The position numbers and the translations under genes were made by a program. From Vibrio sp. 10N.261.55.A7 (GTDB taxonomy: Bacteria; Pseudomonadota; Gammaproteobacteria; Enterobacterales; Vibrionaceae), in the NCBI RefSeq assembly GCF_002877365.1, contig NZ_MCWZ01000001.1, positions 1-43,252 on the forward strand: a stretch of 43,252 nucleotides of DNA, given 5' to 3'. The notes under the pieces are model-generated. The model did no database searches. It saw only the letters and a list, made by a program, of their open reading frames with translations, and was not told where the DNA came from. Below, one piece after another: positions 35,369 to 43,252 of this stretch; positions within the stretch are counted from its first letter, which is position 1, and the number at the start of each line of letters is the position of its first letter.

Positions 35369-36240
35369 TACAATCCCTCCTTCTGTAAAGCTAAAAATAG
35401 ATCCGCTAATTTCACTGTGTAGATGTCGCCTAGACTTTCAACCTGGTCAGAGTATTGAGAAGAAAGTAGCCATTTGGTCGTGCCGAGCCCTTTTTGAGAA
35501 GAAAGCGGGTTCAGGGTTTCGATTACCGAACGATGATTGTCACTGGCATCCAGAATAAAGTAGTCTTCGCTGATGCTATCCATTGAAGATTGCAGTACCG
35601 GCTGACCGTGTTTGAGGATCAACACATCGGTCAGTAGATGTTCTATTTCAGCGACTTCATGGCTAGCAATGATCAATGCGCGCTCACCATCATGAAACCA
35701 CTCCAAAAGATGGCGATAAAAGGTATCTCGGTAAACCAAATCAAGACCGAGTGTCGGTTCATCCAGTATTAAAATTTGGGTATTTGTTGCAATGACGATG
35801 GCAAGGTGTAATTGCACTTTCATCCCTTTGGAAAGGGTCTTAATACGAGCACGAGGCTTTATGTCGGTTTGCTGGAGCAGGCCATCAGCCTTGCTTCGGT
35901 TGAAACTCGGGTGAACACCTTGGGTATAGCTGAGAAGCTGCGTCACCGTCATCCAGCCTGGCAGTACATTGACATCAGAGATGTACGATAAGCTCTGCAT
36001 GATTTTGTCACGTTGCGAAATAGGCTCAAACCCATTGATGCTAATCGAGCCTTGGTAATTATGAGCCCCAAGTAGGGCATTGATTAAGGTTGATTTGCCG
36101 GCACCATTATGACCGAGAAGACCTAGAACTTGACCTGCCTGCAAATCAAAACTGACGTTGTGAAGGGCATCTCCCTGTTTGCTATGTTGTTGTTTACCAT
36201 AGAGCTTGGAGGCGTTTTTTACACTGACTAATGCACTCAT
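35368..36240 (-). CDS. ABC transporter ATP-binding protein
   Basis: A 290-residue ATPase with Walker A GHNGAGKST, a variant signature LSKGM (in KTLSKGMKVQLHLA), Walker B ILILDEP and the D-loop LGLD. After the ABC domain there is a C-terminal extension of about 80 residues common in drug/lipid-type exporters. It sits between the GntR regulator (three bases away) and the permease (one-base overlap). The set GntR-ATPase-permease is the YtrA-type operon layout. Confidence 0.92.
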   Translation of the reverse strand: MSALVSVKNASKLYGKQQHSKQGDALHNVSFDLQAGQVLGLLGHNGAGKSTLINALLGAHNYQGSISINGFEPISQRDKIMQSLSYISDVNVLPGWMTVTQLLSYTQGVHPSFNRSKADGLLQQTDIKPRARIKTLSKGMKVQLHLAIVIATNTQILILDEPTLGLDLVYRDTFYRHLLEWFHDGERALIIASHEVAEIEHLLTDVLILKHGQPVLQSSMDSISEDYFILDASDNHRSVIETLNPLSSQKGLGTTKWLLSSQYSDQVESLGDIYTVKLADLFLALQKEGL

Positions 36241-36243
36241 TTG

Positions 36244-36609
36244 TCACCCTTTCGTATGTAATTTAAGTTGCAAGACGAATTCTTCTAAAGACATGTCGAG
36301 ACGCTGCAATGTTGCGGCGATCTGAGGAATTTGTTGTTCAAGAAAGCGAGATTTTTCATCATTGAGCAATCGCTGTTTTGCACCAAGTGCCACGAACATG
36401 CCTTGACCTCGTTTCTTTTCCACCAAGCCCTCGTCAACCAGTAGTTGGTAACCTTTCATGACGGTTAGGTGGTTGATTTTCATCTCTGCCGAGATATTGC
36501 GAACCGAAGGCAAAGCTTCGCCTTCTCGCCAAACGCCTTTCAATATCTGTTGAGTGATTTGATCAGCCAACTGGCGAAAAATCGGTTGGCGATCATTCCA
36601 GTGCGTCAT
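36244..36609 (-). CDS. GntR-family regulator, YtrA subfamily
   Basis: A 121-residue transcription factor. The N-terminal winged helix-turn-helix (PIFRQLADQITQQILKGVWREGEALPSVRNISAEMKINHLTVMKGYQLLVDEGLVEKKRGQGMFV) is followed by a short helical dimerisation tail of about 45 residues. The small tail is what marks the YtrA subfamily, which usually represses its own operon with ABC genes. A near-perfect 24-base palindrome lies 20 bases upstream of its start. The inducer is unknown. Confidence 0.9.
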   Translation of the reverse strand: MTHWNDRQPIFRQLADQITQQILKGVWREGEALPSVRNISAEMKINHLTVMKGYQLLVDEGLVEKKRGQGMFVALGAKQRLLNDEKSRFLEQQIPQIAATLQRLDMSLEEFVLQLKLHTKG

Positions 36610-36629
36610 AAATGGGTCTCTGCTGAATT

Positions 36630-36653
36630 GGTGTTATATATATGTATAACACC
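36630..36653. promoter_or_regulatory. YtrA-type operator palindrome
   Basis: Arms GGTGTTATA (36630-36638) and TATAACACC (36645-36653) are perfect inverted repeats around a six-base AT-rich centre. The site lies 20 bases before the GntR start codon, where repressor binding would block transcription of the operon. Confidence 0.8.
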
Positions 36654-36977
36654 TAGAAGGGTTCAAAGAAAGAGATTTTCTTATTCCTTGATAGCACAAA
36701 GGTTAGGAATGAGGGGCAGTATCCGAATAGAATGGTGTTAAGTGGGTATGATGGGCGATGGCACTGGTAGGCATTAGTGCTGCTGTACAGCGGTATTAAG
36801 GCCCTATAGCAAGATCTGAACATGTGGATCAACTAGACTTTGCTTCGACTGACGATAAAAATCTTTAGGGTTCAACTCCTTAATTGGAGCTAGTGATACA
36901 ATCGGTTTCAATTCGTACTGATTTTAAGCATGGAAAGAGTTTGCAAAATTGATACTGCCTAAAAGAATTATAAACCA

Positions 36978-37006
36978 TTGACTTTGTTGGTGATAACATC
37001 CGTTAT
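36978..37006 (+). promoter_or_regulatory. Predicted promoter of the tyrosine phosphatase gene
   Basis: TTGACT (36978-36983) is separated by 17 bases from CGTTAT (37001-37006), 40 bases before the start codon. The -10 box is weak, so this is only a likely promoter. Confidence 0.4.
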
Positions 37007-37045
37007 GTGTGTTTCGGAAGTATGGATAAGAAAGGAATCAATAGA

Positions 37046-37516
37046 ATGGAAAACATGAACAAACCCTCAATATTAGTGGTCTGCATGGGCAACATTTGCC
37101 GTTCACCCACTGGGGAAGCTGTACTAAGAGCTAAGGCCAAAGAGCGGGGGATGGATATTGACGTTGATTCTGCGGGAACGATTGGTTTTCATCAAGGAAG
37201 TGCGCCTGACAGCCGATCGCAACGAGTTGGAGAGCAACGTGGATATAGCTTTGCTAACATTCAGTCAAGAAAGGTTGAAAGTTCGGATTTTGAACGATTT
37301 GGTCTGATTTTGGCGGCAGATAAAGCGAATTTAGCTGATCTTTACGACATTTGCCCGGTGGAACATCAACATAAACTGGCACTATTTCTCAGTTATTCAT
37401 CGTCTGATTATAGTGAAATTCCAGATCCGTACTATGGTGGGGACAAAGGGTTCGATTTGGTGCTCGATTTGATAGAAGAAGCAGCTGACCGACTATTAGA
37501 CCAACTGCAAAATTAG
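37046..37516 (+). CDS. Low-molecular-weight protein tyrosine phosphatase
   Basis: Cytoplasmic phosphatase of the LMW-PTP (Wzb/YfkJ-like) family, 156 residues from ATG 37046 (AAAGGA at 37031-37036). The catalytic P-loop is CMGNICRS (Cys-x5-Arg), with the acid Asp in DPYYGG near the C-terminus. An in-frame start at 37007 would add an unlike extension. Bacterial members often control capsule or exopolysaccharide tyrosine kinases, but no kinase or capsule gene is nearby, so the substrate is open. Confidence 0.92.
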   Translation: MENMNKPSILVVCMGNICRSPTGEAVLRAKAKERGMDIDVDSAGTIGFHQGSAPDSRSQRVGEQRGYSFANIQSRKVESSDFERFGLILAADKANLADLYDICPVEHQHKLALFLSYSSSDYSEIPDPYYGGDKGFDLVLDLIEEAADRLLDQLQN

Positions 37517-37553
37517 CGTACTTGGATAGAGATAAGTGCCGGAATGGAGGGGA

Positions 37554-38237
37554 TCATGATGCTTCTGCTGCCATTATGCGTCCACTAAAATAGTCATTAG
37601 CGACAATGTATTCCGTATTTCGAATCAGTTCATCTCTCACCTGTGGCCAGTGGTAATCTCGATTTTTAGAAGAGCGACTCAGTGCTGGCACAACGCCTCC
37701 AACGCGAATGTTAAATGGTGTCAGCTCTTTAGCCCAGCTCTGGGTAAAGCCTGTCACAATCGATGAGGCGTTCTCAAACCCTTCCAAATCATGTCTGTCG
37801 TCGACTGAAATAACGTTAACGATGACGCCGTGCTTCTTTTCTAGGCACATTCTTTCAGCGCTTGCTTGCCCGAAGCCAAACAGAGTTGACGCTAATGTTG
37901 TTAACTGATGAGAAAACTGCTCAGCAGACTGGTTACCAATCAAACCAGGTAGTGGCGCATTTGGCCAGTTATTAACTAGAACATCAGGCGAGCGCTGGAA
38001 TTTGTCATCAACAAAATCAAAAAGCTGGTGGATGGAGCCTAAAGAGTAATCTTCTACCTTGAAATAATACACGTCATCAGAGATTGTTTTACAACGGTGA
38101 TAGGTGTCGTTCAGCAGATTCATATCTTGATCGCACAGTACAATCTTTGCACCGAGTGATGCAAAGTGAGTTGCCAGCGTACCCCCTAACAACGAACCGG
38201 CAGATGTAATTAAGATGACAGCACTTTTAATATCCAT
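37554..38237 (-). CDS. Degenerate short-chain dehydrogenase/reductase-like protein
   Basis: A 227-residue Rossmann-fold protein from ATG 38237 (MDIKSAVILITSAG). The overall SDR plan is clear: beta-alpha start, LCDQD at the end of strand 2, DVLVNNWPNAPLP for the NNAG motif, and IRVGGVVPAL for the later PG motif. The key residues are altered, however. The Gly-rich motif TGxxxGxG is TSAGSLLGG, and the catalytic Tyr-x3-Lys region reads GFENASSIVTGF, with Phe at the Tyr position and Ser at the Lys position. It is probably not an ordinary oxidoreductase and could be a binding or regulatory pseudoenzyme. It is convergent with the phosphatase gene. Confidence 0.8.
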   Translation of the reverse strand: MDIKSAVILITSAGSLLGGTLATHFASLGAKIVLCDQDMNLLNDTYHRCKTISDDVYYFKVEDYSLGSIHQLFDFVDDKFQRSPDVLVNNWPNAPLPGLIGNQSAEQFSHQLTTLASTLFGFGQASAERMCLEKKHGVIVNVISVDDRHDLEGFENASSIVTGFTQSWAKELTPFNIRVGGVVPALSRSSKNRDYHWPQVRDELIRNTEYIVANDYFSGRIMAAEAS

Positions 38238-38428
38238 TAATGATAATACCCCTTGTCTATTTTTATTGGTGGGATTTTTTTGTCCACATAGCATGGTTCA
38301 TTAACTGTGCTTTATGTGTGAATAACTTCAAATAAGCTGTGGATGAGAAGGTTTAATGATGAAAGTTAGCGAGCCATCACATTAATGCATTCATTTGCTG
38401 AATCGGTCTTAATAGTGAGAACAATATT

Positions 38429-38932
38429 CTAGACTTGGGATTGTATTTGGAAACTTCGTTGCGCGACCACAAGCTGATTGTAAAGGTCAAGTGGAAGAAG
38501 GTTTTTTGGTTTACTTTCAGTAAGTTGCCTTCTTACATGGCCGGATAAGTTATGATAAACCTCTTCCGGAAGACCGCTCGTTTCTTCAGGTAAAAATGTC
38601 AGCGTTTCAGGAACTAGGTAATGATTGAGTTTGGCACTCATTAACCCACCTTGATGAAACGCGTTTGCCTGTGTTGCGGATATTTTGTAGGAATTTTGAT
38701 CAGATCTCAGTTGTTGAGGGGGCCGAAGCTCAAATCGTTTTCGTAGAGTTTGATCGGTGAACTCTGGCTCATCAATTTTTTCTACAGGTGTGTTGTCTCG
38801 AACATCGTCTGAGAACATTGACATAATGAGTGCAAAATCAGCCCGCCGACCCGTTTGAACGGCATGACTTATCCCCGAGCCAAATTGTAGCTCGTTGATA
38901 ACTGCTGCTTTGTCTAACGTATGTATTTGCAT
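38429..38932 (-). CDS. VC2046/SO_2500 family protein, function unknown
   Basis: A 167-residue soluble protein from ATG 38932 (MQIHTLDKAAVINELQFGSGISHAVQTGRRADFALIMSMFSDDV; GGGAG upstream). I recognise it as the VC2046/SO_2500 family, conserved in Vibrio and Shewanella, with no known role. There is no signal peptide or membrane helix. Visible features are the N-terminal GRRADFALIMSMFSDDV block and a C-terminal basic segment HVRRQLTESKPKN. It lies downstream of sodB on the same strand, as in V. cholerae (VC2045-VC2046), but a terminator lies between them. Confidence 0.82.
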   Translation of the reverse strand: MQIHTLDKAAVINELQFGSGISHAVQTGRRADFALIMSMFSDDVRDNTPVEKIDEPEFTDQTLRKRFELRPPQQLRSDQNSYKISATQANAFHQGGLMSAKLNHYLVPETLTFLPEETSGLPEEVYHNLSGHVRRQLTESKPKNLLPLDLYNQLVVAQRSFQIQSQV

Positions 38933-39033
38933 GACACTCCCCGTTGAATTCACTTTTAGCGGCAAGTGTTTGGATAACTTTAGGTTTATATGCAGTGAAG
39001 GGAAGCTAAATTACAGAAGATATGGATGAATAA

Positions 39034-39061
39034 AGAAAAAGCCCACAAAAATGTGGGCTTT
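39034..39061 (-). terminator. Terminator of sodB
   Basis: Stem GCCCACA (39041-39047) / TGTGGGC (39052-39058), extended by A-T pairs, with a run of A at 39036-39040 giving U on the minus strand. Confidence 0.88.
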
Positions 39062-39095
39062 AGAAATGACTAAATTGAGTGAAAACGTAGACGAA

Positions 39096-39680
39096 TTACT
39101 TCGCTAGGTTTTGTGCTACGAAATCCCAGTTTACTAGGTTCCAGAACGCAGCCATGTAATCAGGACGAACGTTACGGAAATCGATGTAGTAAGCGTGTTC
39201 CCATAGGTCAACAGTTAGAAGTGGAGTTGTCCCTTCTTCTGTTAGTGGAGTCGCTGCGTTAGACGTGTTTACGATCTCTAGAGAGCCGTCAGCTTTTTTC
39301 ACTAACCAAGTCCATGAAGAACCGAAGTTGTTGATTGCTGAATCAGTGAATTTTGCTTTGAACTCTTCAAAAGAACCGAATGCAGCGTTGATCGCTTCTG
39401 CAACAGCGCCAGTTGGCTCGCCGCCCGCTTTAGGAGCTAGACAGTGCCAGTAGAACGTGTGGTTCCAGATTTGAGCAGCATTGTTGAATACGCCACCAGT
39501 AGAAGTCTTGATGATGTCTTCTAGAGACTTGCCTTCGAACTCAGTACCAGGGAGAAGACCGTTTAGCTTAACGACGTAAGTGTTGTGGTGTTTACCGTGG
39601 TGGAAATCTAGAGTCTCTGCAGAGATGTGTGGTTCTAGTGCGTCTTTTGCATAAGGTAGTGCTGGTAGTTCAAATGACAT
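39096..39680 (-). CDS. sodB: Iron superoxide dismutase
   Basis: Cytoplasmic dismutase that converts superoxide to hydrogen peroxide and oxygen, 194 residues. The metal ligands are the His in HHGKHHNTYV, the His in IWNHTFYWH, and Asp and His in VDLWEHAYYIDF. The Fe-type signature AAQIWNH (Gln near 70) separates it from Mn enzymes. In V. cholerae sodB is repressed by the RyhB small RNA when iron is low; no such site was looked for here beyond position. It diverges from grxD. Confidence 0.97.
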   Translation of the reverse strand: MSFELPALPYAKDALEPHISAETLDFHHGKHHNTYVVKLNGLLPGTEFEGKSLEDIIKTSTGGVFNNAAQIWNHTFYWHCLAPKAGGEPTGAVAEAINAAFGSFEEFKAKFTDSAINNFGSSWTWLVKKADGSLEIVNTSNAATPLTEEGTTPLLTVDLWEHAYYIDFRNVRPDYMAAFWNLVNWDFVAQNLAK

Positions 39681-39936
39681 TGCTTAATTCTCCAGTTAGA
39701 TGAGAGACTTAACTCTCTTTCATTGCTTCCAATATATTTTTATTTTTGTCGGTCAAGGCGACTTGAGATATAGTTTAGCAAGTTTTTACTTTATTAAAAG
39801 GTTTGTCACCAATTTTGTTGTAAGTTTTGCATCAAAATGAGAACAAATTAATAACCTGACTATTTCAATGGTTTTTATTCTTTAGCAATGCTTTAGAATG
39901 ACGAACTCAATGCAGGACATCGATTCAGAGGAAGCA

Positions 39937-40272
39937 ATGGAAACTATCGATAAAATTAAACAGCAAATTGCTGAAAACACTATCCTTCTATACATGAAAG
40001 GTTCGCCTAAACTACCTAGCTGTGGTTTTTCTTCTCAAGCATCACAAGCGCTAATGGCGTGTGGTGAGAAGTTTGCTTATGTAGATATTCTGCAAAACCC
40101 AGATATCCGTGCTGAGCTGCCTGCTTATGCTCAATGGCCTACATTCCCGCAGCTTTGGGTTGAAGGTGAATTGATTGGCGGTTGTGACATCATTTTAGAG
40201 ATGTTCCAAAAAGGCGAACTTCAGCCTCTAATAAAAGAAGCGATGGCTGACAAGCAAGACGACGCTGAGTAA
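39937..40272 (+). CDS. grxD: Monothiol glutaredoxin GrxD (Grx4)
   Basis: Cytoplasmic glutaredoxin that carries a [2Fe-2S] cluster and helps Fe-S delivery and iron signalling, usually with BolA proteins. From ATG 39937 (111 residues; GAGGAAG upstream) the active site is CGFS in KLPSCGFSSQA. The glutathione-binding WPTFPQLWVEGELIGGCDI follows. The first in-frame ATG at 39898 would add 13 residues not typical of the family. It is next to the iron enzyme sodB, in the same order as in other vibrios. Confidence 0.95.
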   Translation: METIDKIKQQIAENTILLYMKGSPKLPSCGFSSQASQALMACGEKFAYVDILQNPDIRAELPAYAQWPTFPQLWVEGELIGGCDIILEMFQKGELQPLIKEAMADKQDDAE

Positions 40273-40303
40273 TACTGTGTAAATATACAATATTGCTTGA
40301 AAT

Positions 40304-40342
40304 ATCAGGGCCACATTTTAGAATGTGGCCCTGATTGTTTTT
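40304..40342 (+). terminator. Terminator of grxD
   Basis: Perfect 14-base stem ATCAGGGCCACATT (40304-40317) / AATGTGGCCCTGAT (40322-40335), loop TTTA/G, then TGTTTTT. It ends 15 bases before topB. Confidence 0.93.
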
Positions 40343-40357
40343 ATAGCGACGGTATTC

Positions 40358-42301
40358 ATGTCTCGTCTAATTATTGCCGAAAAACCCAGTTTAGGCCGAG
40401 CTATCGCCGCCGCCTTACCCAATCCACAAAAGAAAGATCAAGGTTTTATCCGCTGTGGAAATGGCGATATTGTGACCTGGTGTATTGGTCACTTGCTAGA
40501 ACAGGTTGAGCCCGATGCTTACCACGAGCGCTATAAAAAATGGAATCTCTCCGATCTTCCCATCGTGCCAGAACAGTGGCAGCTTCGACCTAGAAAGACA
40601 TCCAGTAAACAGCTCACGGTGATTAGAAAACTTCTGAAAGAAGCGTCTTCTATTGTTCATGCAGGCGACCCTGATAGAGAAGGGCAACTGTTAGTTGATG
40701 AAGTTCTTGATTACTGCAAAGTGGCTAAGAAGAAAAAAGAAGCGGCCCAACGCCTTCTTATTAGCGACTTAAACCTTCCAGCTGTTAAGCGAGCACTTAC
40801 TCACATGAGAAGTAACCGCGACTTTATTCCCCTCTCTATTTCTGCGTTAGCACGTTCAAGAGCCGACTGGCTATATGGCATGAACATGACTCGCGCTTAT
40901 ACGTTGCTTGGACAAAAAGCAGGGTATCACGGCGTACTGTCTGTGGGGCGAGTGCAAACCCCTGTATTGGGCTTAGTGGTAAGGCGTGATGAGGAGATAG
41001 AGAACTTTATCTCGAAAGATTATTTCACGCTCGATGCGCTCATCCCATATCAAGATAACAACGCAATGTTTGATATTGTTGCAAAGTGGAAGCCCAGTGA
41101 GGCGTGTGAGCCCTGGCAGGATGAAGAAGGGCGAATACTCAATCGGAAGTTGGTTGAAAATGTGTCGCAACGAATCGCTAGTCAGCCTGCAAAAGTGGTG
41201 AAGTCAGAGCAAAAGCACACCAAACAGTATGCGCCATTGCCGTATTCGCTTTCATCTCTTCAAATTGACGCTGCCAAACGCTTTGGTATGAGCGCGCAGC
41301 AAGTGTTGGATACGTGTCAGTCATTGTATGAAAAGCATAAGCTTATTACCTATCCTCGTTCTGATAGCCGTTACCTGCCAGTAGAACACTATGCTCAGGC
41401 TGGATCGGTGACACAAGCGATCGCAAACAATATCAGCGATCTAAACCAAGCGGTTTCAAACGCAAACTTGTCGATCAAGTCCAAAGCGTGGAATGACAGC
41501 AAAGTCGACGCTCACCATGCGATCATTCCTACTCCGAAAAAATCATCACTTACCGCGCTTTCTGCCAGTGAGATGAAAATTTATCAACAGATCGCTAGGC
41601 AGTATTTGATGCAGTTTTATCCGCCGGCAGTCTATGCGGAATCCAAGCTGGAGTTTGATATTGCGGGTGGTTTATTTATTGCTAAAGGCAAGCAGTTAGT
41701 CGAGACGGGCTGGAAAGAACTGGTTGGAAAAAGTAAATCCGACGATGAGACCAGTGATACGGTTCCTGCATTAAAGCAAGGAGAAGTACTAACCTGTCGA
41801 GAAGGTCGAATTCATGATCGAAAGACAGAGCCGCCAAAACACTTTACGGAAGCCACCCTACTGCAAGCGATGACGGGTATCGCTCGCTTTGTTGAAGACA
41901 GAAGCCTGAAATCAATTTTGAAAGAAACCGATGGCTTAGGCACTGAGGCGACAAGAGCGGGTATTTTGGACACGCTTTTTAAGAGGCAGTTGCTGATTCG
42001 AAACGGTAAAAGCATCAATGGAAGCCCTGCAGGAAGAGGGCTGATTCATGCTTTGCCCAAAGAGTCTACCTATCCTGATATGACAGCGCACTGGGAACAT
42101 CAGCTTCAAGGGATGGCAGAAAAGAATCAAGCTTATCAACCTTTTATGCACGCTTTACAAGACCGTGTAACGTCCATTATGTCAGATGTAAAAGTTAACG
42201 CAGTGCCAGAATCTCTGCGATCTCTTCCAAAGGTAGAGCGCCCGGCCTTCAAGCGCAAAAAGCGAGCCTATGCCAAGAAAGGCAAGAAGCCCGCTGCTTA
42301 G
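40358..42301 (+). CDS. topB: DNA topoisomerase III
   Basis: Type IA topoisomerase that decatenates replication and recombination intermediates, 647 residues from ATG 40358 (MSRLIIAEKPSLGRAIAAAL). The Toprim domain has the catalytic Glu in IIAEKPS and the DxD in HAGDPDREGQLLVDEV. The active-site tyrosine is in LITYPRSDSRYLP, and DAHHAIIPT and GLGTEATRAGIL are further family motifs. The C-terminus is a basic tail (KRKKRAYAKKGKKPAA) without zinc fingers, as in E. coli TopB. An upstream in-frame start at 40325 lies inside the grxD terminator and is rejected. Confidence 0.97.
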   Translation: MSRLIIAEKPSLGRAIAAALPNPQKKDQGFIRCGNGDIVTWCIGHLLEQVEPDAYHERYKKWNLSDLPIVPEQWQLRPRKTSSKQLTVIRKLLKEASSIVHAGDPDREGQLLVDEVLDYCKVAKKKKEAAQRLLISDLNLPAVKRALTHMRSNRDFIPLSISALARSRADWLYGMNMTRAYTLLGQKAGYHGVLSVGRVQTPVLGLVVRRDEEIENFISKDYFTLDALIPYQDNNAMFDIVAKWKPSEACEPWQDEEGRILNRKLVENVSQRIASQPAKVVKSEQKHTKQYAPLPYSLSSLQIDAAKRFGMSAQQVLDTCQSLYEKHKLITYPRSDSRYLPVEHYAQAGSVTQAIANNISDLNQAVSNANLSIKSKAWNDSKVDAHHAIIPTPKKSSLTALSASEMKIYQQIARQYLMQFYPPAVYAESKLEFDIAGGLFIAKGKQLVETGWKELVGKSKSDDETSDTVPALKQGEVLTCREGRIHDRKTEPPKHFTEATLLQAMTGIARFVEDRSLKSILKETDGLGTEATRAGILDTLFKRQLLIRNGKSINGSPAGRGLIHALPKESTYPDMTAHWEHQLQGMAEKNQAYQPFMHALQDRVTSIMSDVKVNAVPESLRSLPKVERPAFKRKKRAYAKKGKKPAA

Positions 42302-42393
42302 GTGACCCAGTCAGTGCCAAGTCTTACGAACATGACCAATGAATGGCGTGATAAGCATGTGCGGGTACTCAGCATGTGAGGGCAACATTGGTG

Positions 42394-43080
42394 TCACCAA
42401 GGAATAGAGGTTCCATCATAGTTCAAGAAGTGGCCACTTTTCTCTGGTGTTAACTGCTCAATCACGTTGATTAGGCCAGAGGCCGATGTATTGGTATCTA
42501 TTAGCGCATTGGGCCCGCCCATTTCCGTTTTTACCCATCCAGGATGAAGGGCAACCACTCTGAAGCCTTCCGCAGAAAGATCGTTACTCAAGCTCTTAAC
42601 GACCGAGTTGAGCGCGGCTTTTGACGATCGATAGATATAGCCACCACCTGATGTGTTCTCTGTCATGCTCCCAACTTTAGATGAAAGACAGGCGATTGTT
42701 TTGTCTGCCCCCTCAAGTAGATTAGGGTAGAGCGCTTCAACCAGTTTCAAGGGAGCGATAGTGTTGGTTTCAAAAACGTTCCGCCATTCCTCAACGTCGA
42801 TTTGACCAAGTTGGTTACTCTTAGGGCCATAATAGCCAGCACTGTTGATGAGTAAGTCGAGGTTGGGAAGGATGTCGGCCAATGTAGGAAACTTGGTGTA
42901 GTCCGTTATCTCTAATTGATGGCAGACTAGGTTGTGATTATTTCTTTCAATGTCCAGTAACTCTCTTGATTTACTCACTTCTCGATAAGTAGTATGAACA
43001 TGCCAGTTACGCTGAAGATATTGGGTGACTAAGCTTAGCCCGATACCTCTGTTTCCACCTGTGATCAAAACTGTTTTCAT
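42394..43080 (-). CDS. Short-chain dehydrogenase/reductase (CsgA/sniffer-type)
   Basis: A 228-residue NAD(P)-dependent SDR enzyme from ATG 43080 (GAGGAA upstream). The cofactor motif is TGGNRGIG, with NSAG, catalytic Ser in CLSSKVGS, and Tyr-x3-Lys in YIYRSSKAAL; PGWVKTEMGG follows. All key residues are intact, unlike the SDR-like protein at 37554. Length and the ENTSGGGYIYRSSKAAL pattern fit the C-factor/sniffer group of carbonyl reductases. The substrate is unknown. A 39-residue membrane ORF ends 25 bases upstream on the same strand. Confidence 0.9.
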   Translation of the reverse strand: MKTVLITGGNRGIGLSLVTQYLQRNWHVHTTYREVSKSRELLDIERNNHNLVCHQLEITDYTKFPTLADILPNLDLLINSAGYYGPKSNQLGQIDVEEWRNVFETNTIAPLKLVEALYPNLLEGADKTIACLSSKVGSMTENTSGGGYIYRSSKAALNSVVKSLSNDLSAEGFRVVALHPGWVKTEMGGPNALIDTNTSASGLINVIEQLTPEKSGHFLNYDGTSIPW

Positions 43081-43105
43081 GTATTCCTCATTCACTAAAT
43101 TCAAA

Positions 43106-43225
43106 CTAGCTAAGTAAGATAGTACGTACGAACCAATAGCTCGTAAAAGTCATTATAGAGAATAGTGTGATGGCACCTAGAGCGCCAGAGAGAACCCCTA
43201 GGACTAAATAGATGTTCTTAGACAT
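43106..43225 (-). CDS. Possible 39-residue membrane peptide upstream of the SDR gene
   Basis: A short open frame encodes MSKNIYLVLGVLSGALGAIT followed by LFSIMTFTSYWFVRTILLS. The first 27 residues include a strong hydrophobic helix with a positively charged N-terminus; Trp-Phe-Val-Arg follows. It is on the same strand as the SDR gene and ends 25 bases before it, so the two could form one transcript. The ribosome-binding signal is weak (GGGTTG), and a frame this short can arise by chance, so it is only a candidate. Confidence 0.4.
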   Translation of the reverse strand: MSKNIYLVLGVLSGALGAITLFSIMTFTSYWFVRTILLS

Positions 43226-43252
43226 AAAAATCAACCCGATAAATTAAATGAT

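Larger units (their letters stand above)
36610..37045. other. Intergenic region between the GntR operon and the phosphatase gene
   Basis: About 430 bases between divergent genes. It holds the GntR operator at 36630-36653 and a likely phosphatase promoter at 36978-37006. The middle (about 36655-36970) has no long open frame and no clear structure. Confidence 0.6.

Overview
The window is about 43 kb of ordinary chromosomal DNA from a marine gammaproteobacterium, almost certainly a Vibrio. The strongest evidence is the block uvrB - qrr1 - luxO - luxU - yvcK - moaABCDE, a Vibrio chromosome arrangement with a quorum-sensing small RNA between uvrB and luxO. Later blocks such as metG/apbC/udk/asmA and a VC2046-family gene beside sodB and grxD fit the same lineage. 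I see no tRNA, rRNA, CRISPR array, insertion sequence or prophage gene.

Layout. (1) 1-4362: uvrB under a LexA-like box, then the quorum-sensing node. The Qrr1 small RNA is divergent from luxO and has a sigma-54 promoter; LuxO-type sites overlap the luxO promoter; luxO and luxU are nearly contiguous. (2) 4429-8515: yvcK on the minus strand, then the molybdopterin operon moaABCDE behind a promoter and a long structured leader that looks like a Moco riboswitch. (3) 8584-14484: a small NrtS-like membrane protein, a CBS-pair protein, a MATE exporter, a ZntA-type metal ATPase behind a MerR/ZntR-type promoter with a 20-bp spacer, and uridine phosphorylase. (4) 14631-21861: the least familiar region. 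An RND adaptor/pump operon is flanked by two paralogous minus-strand membrane-anchored helical proteins of unknown role, followed by a small outer-membrane beta-barrel. (5) 22057-29263: metG, apbC (mrp), udk, asmA and cobO. (6) 29434-33121: a Pho-box-controlled phosphonate-type ABC importer, phnCDEE, without C-P lyase or other catabolic genes. (7) 33268-36653: an M14 carboxypeptidase, then a GntR/YtrA-type regulator with an ABC exporter and a palindromic operator. (8) 37046-43225: a low-molecular-weight tyrosine phosphatase, a catalytically degenerate SDR protein, a VC2046-family protein, sodB, grxD, topB, a canonical SDR enzyme and a 39-residue membrane peptide.

How the parts work together. 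LuxU passes phosphate to LuxO. Phosphorylated LuxO with sigma-54 drives qrr1, and nine bases of Qrr1 are perfectly complementary to the luxO ribosome-binding region, so feedback on luxO can be read from the DNA. The moa genes build the molybdenum cofactor needed by nitrate reductase, and the next gene resembles a nitrate/nitrite transporter. Metal, drug and phosphate-stress functions are each preceded by readable operators. The strongest candidate for something undescribed is the pair of paralogous membrane proteins around the RND operon.
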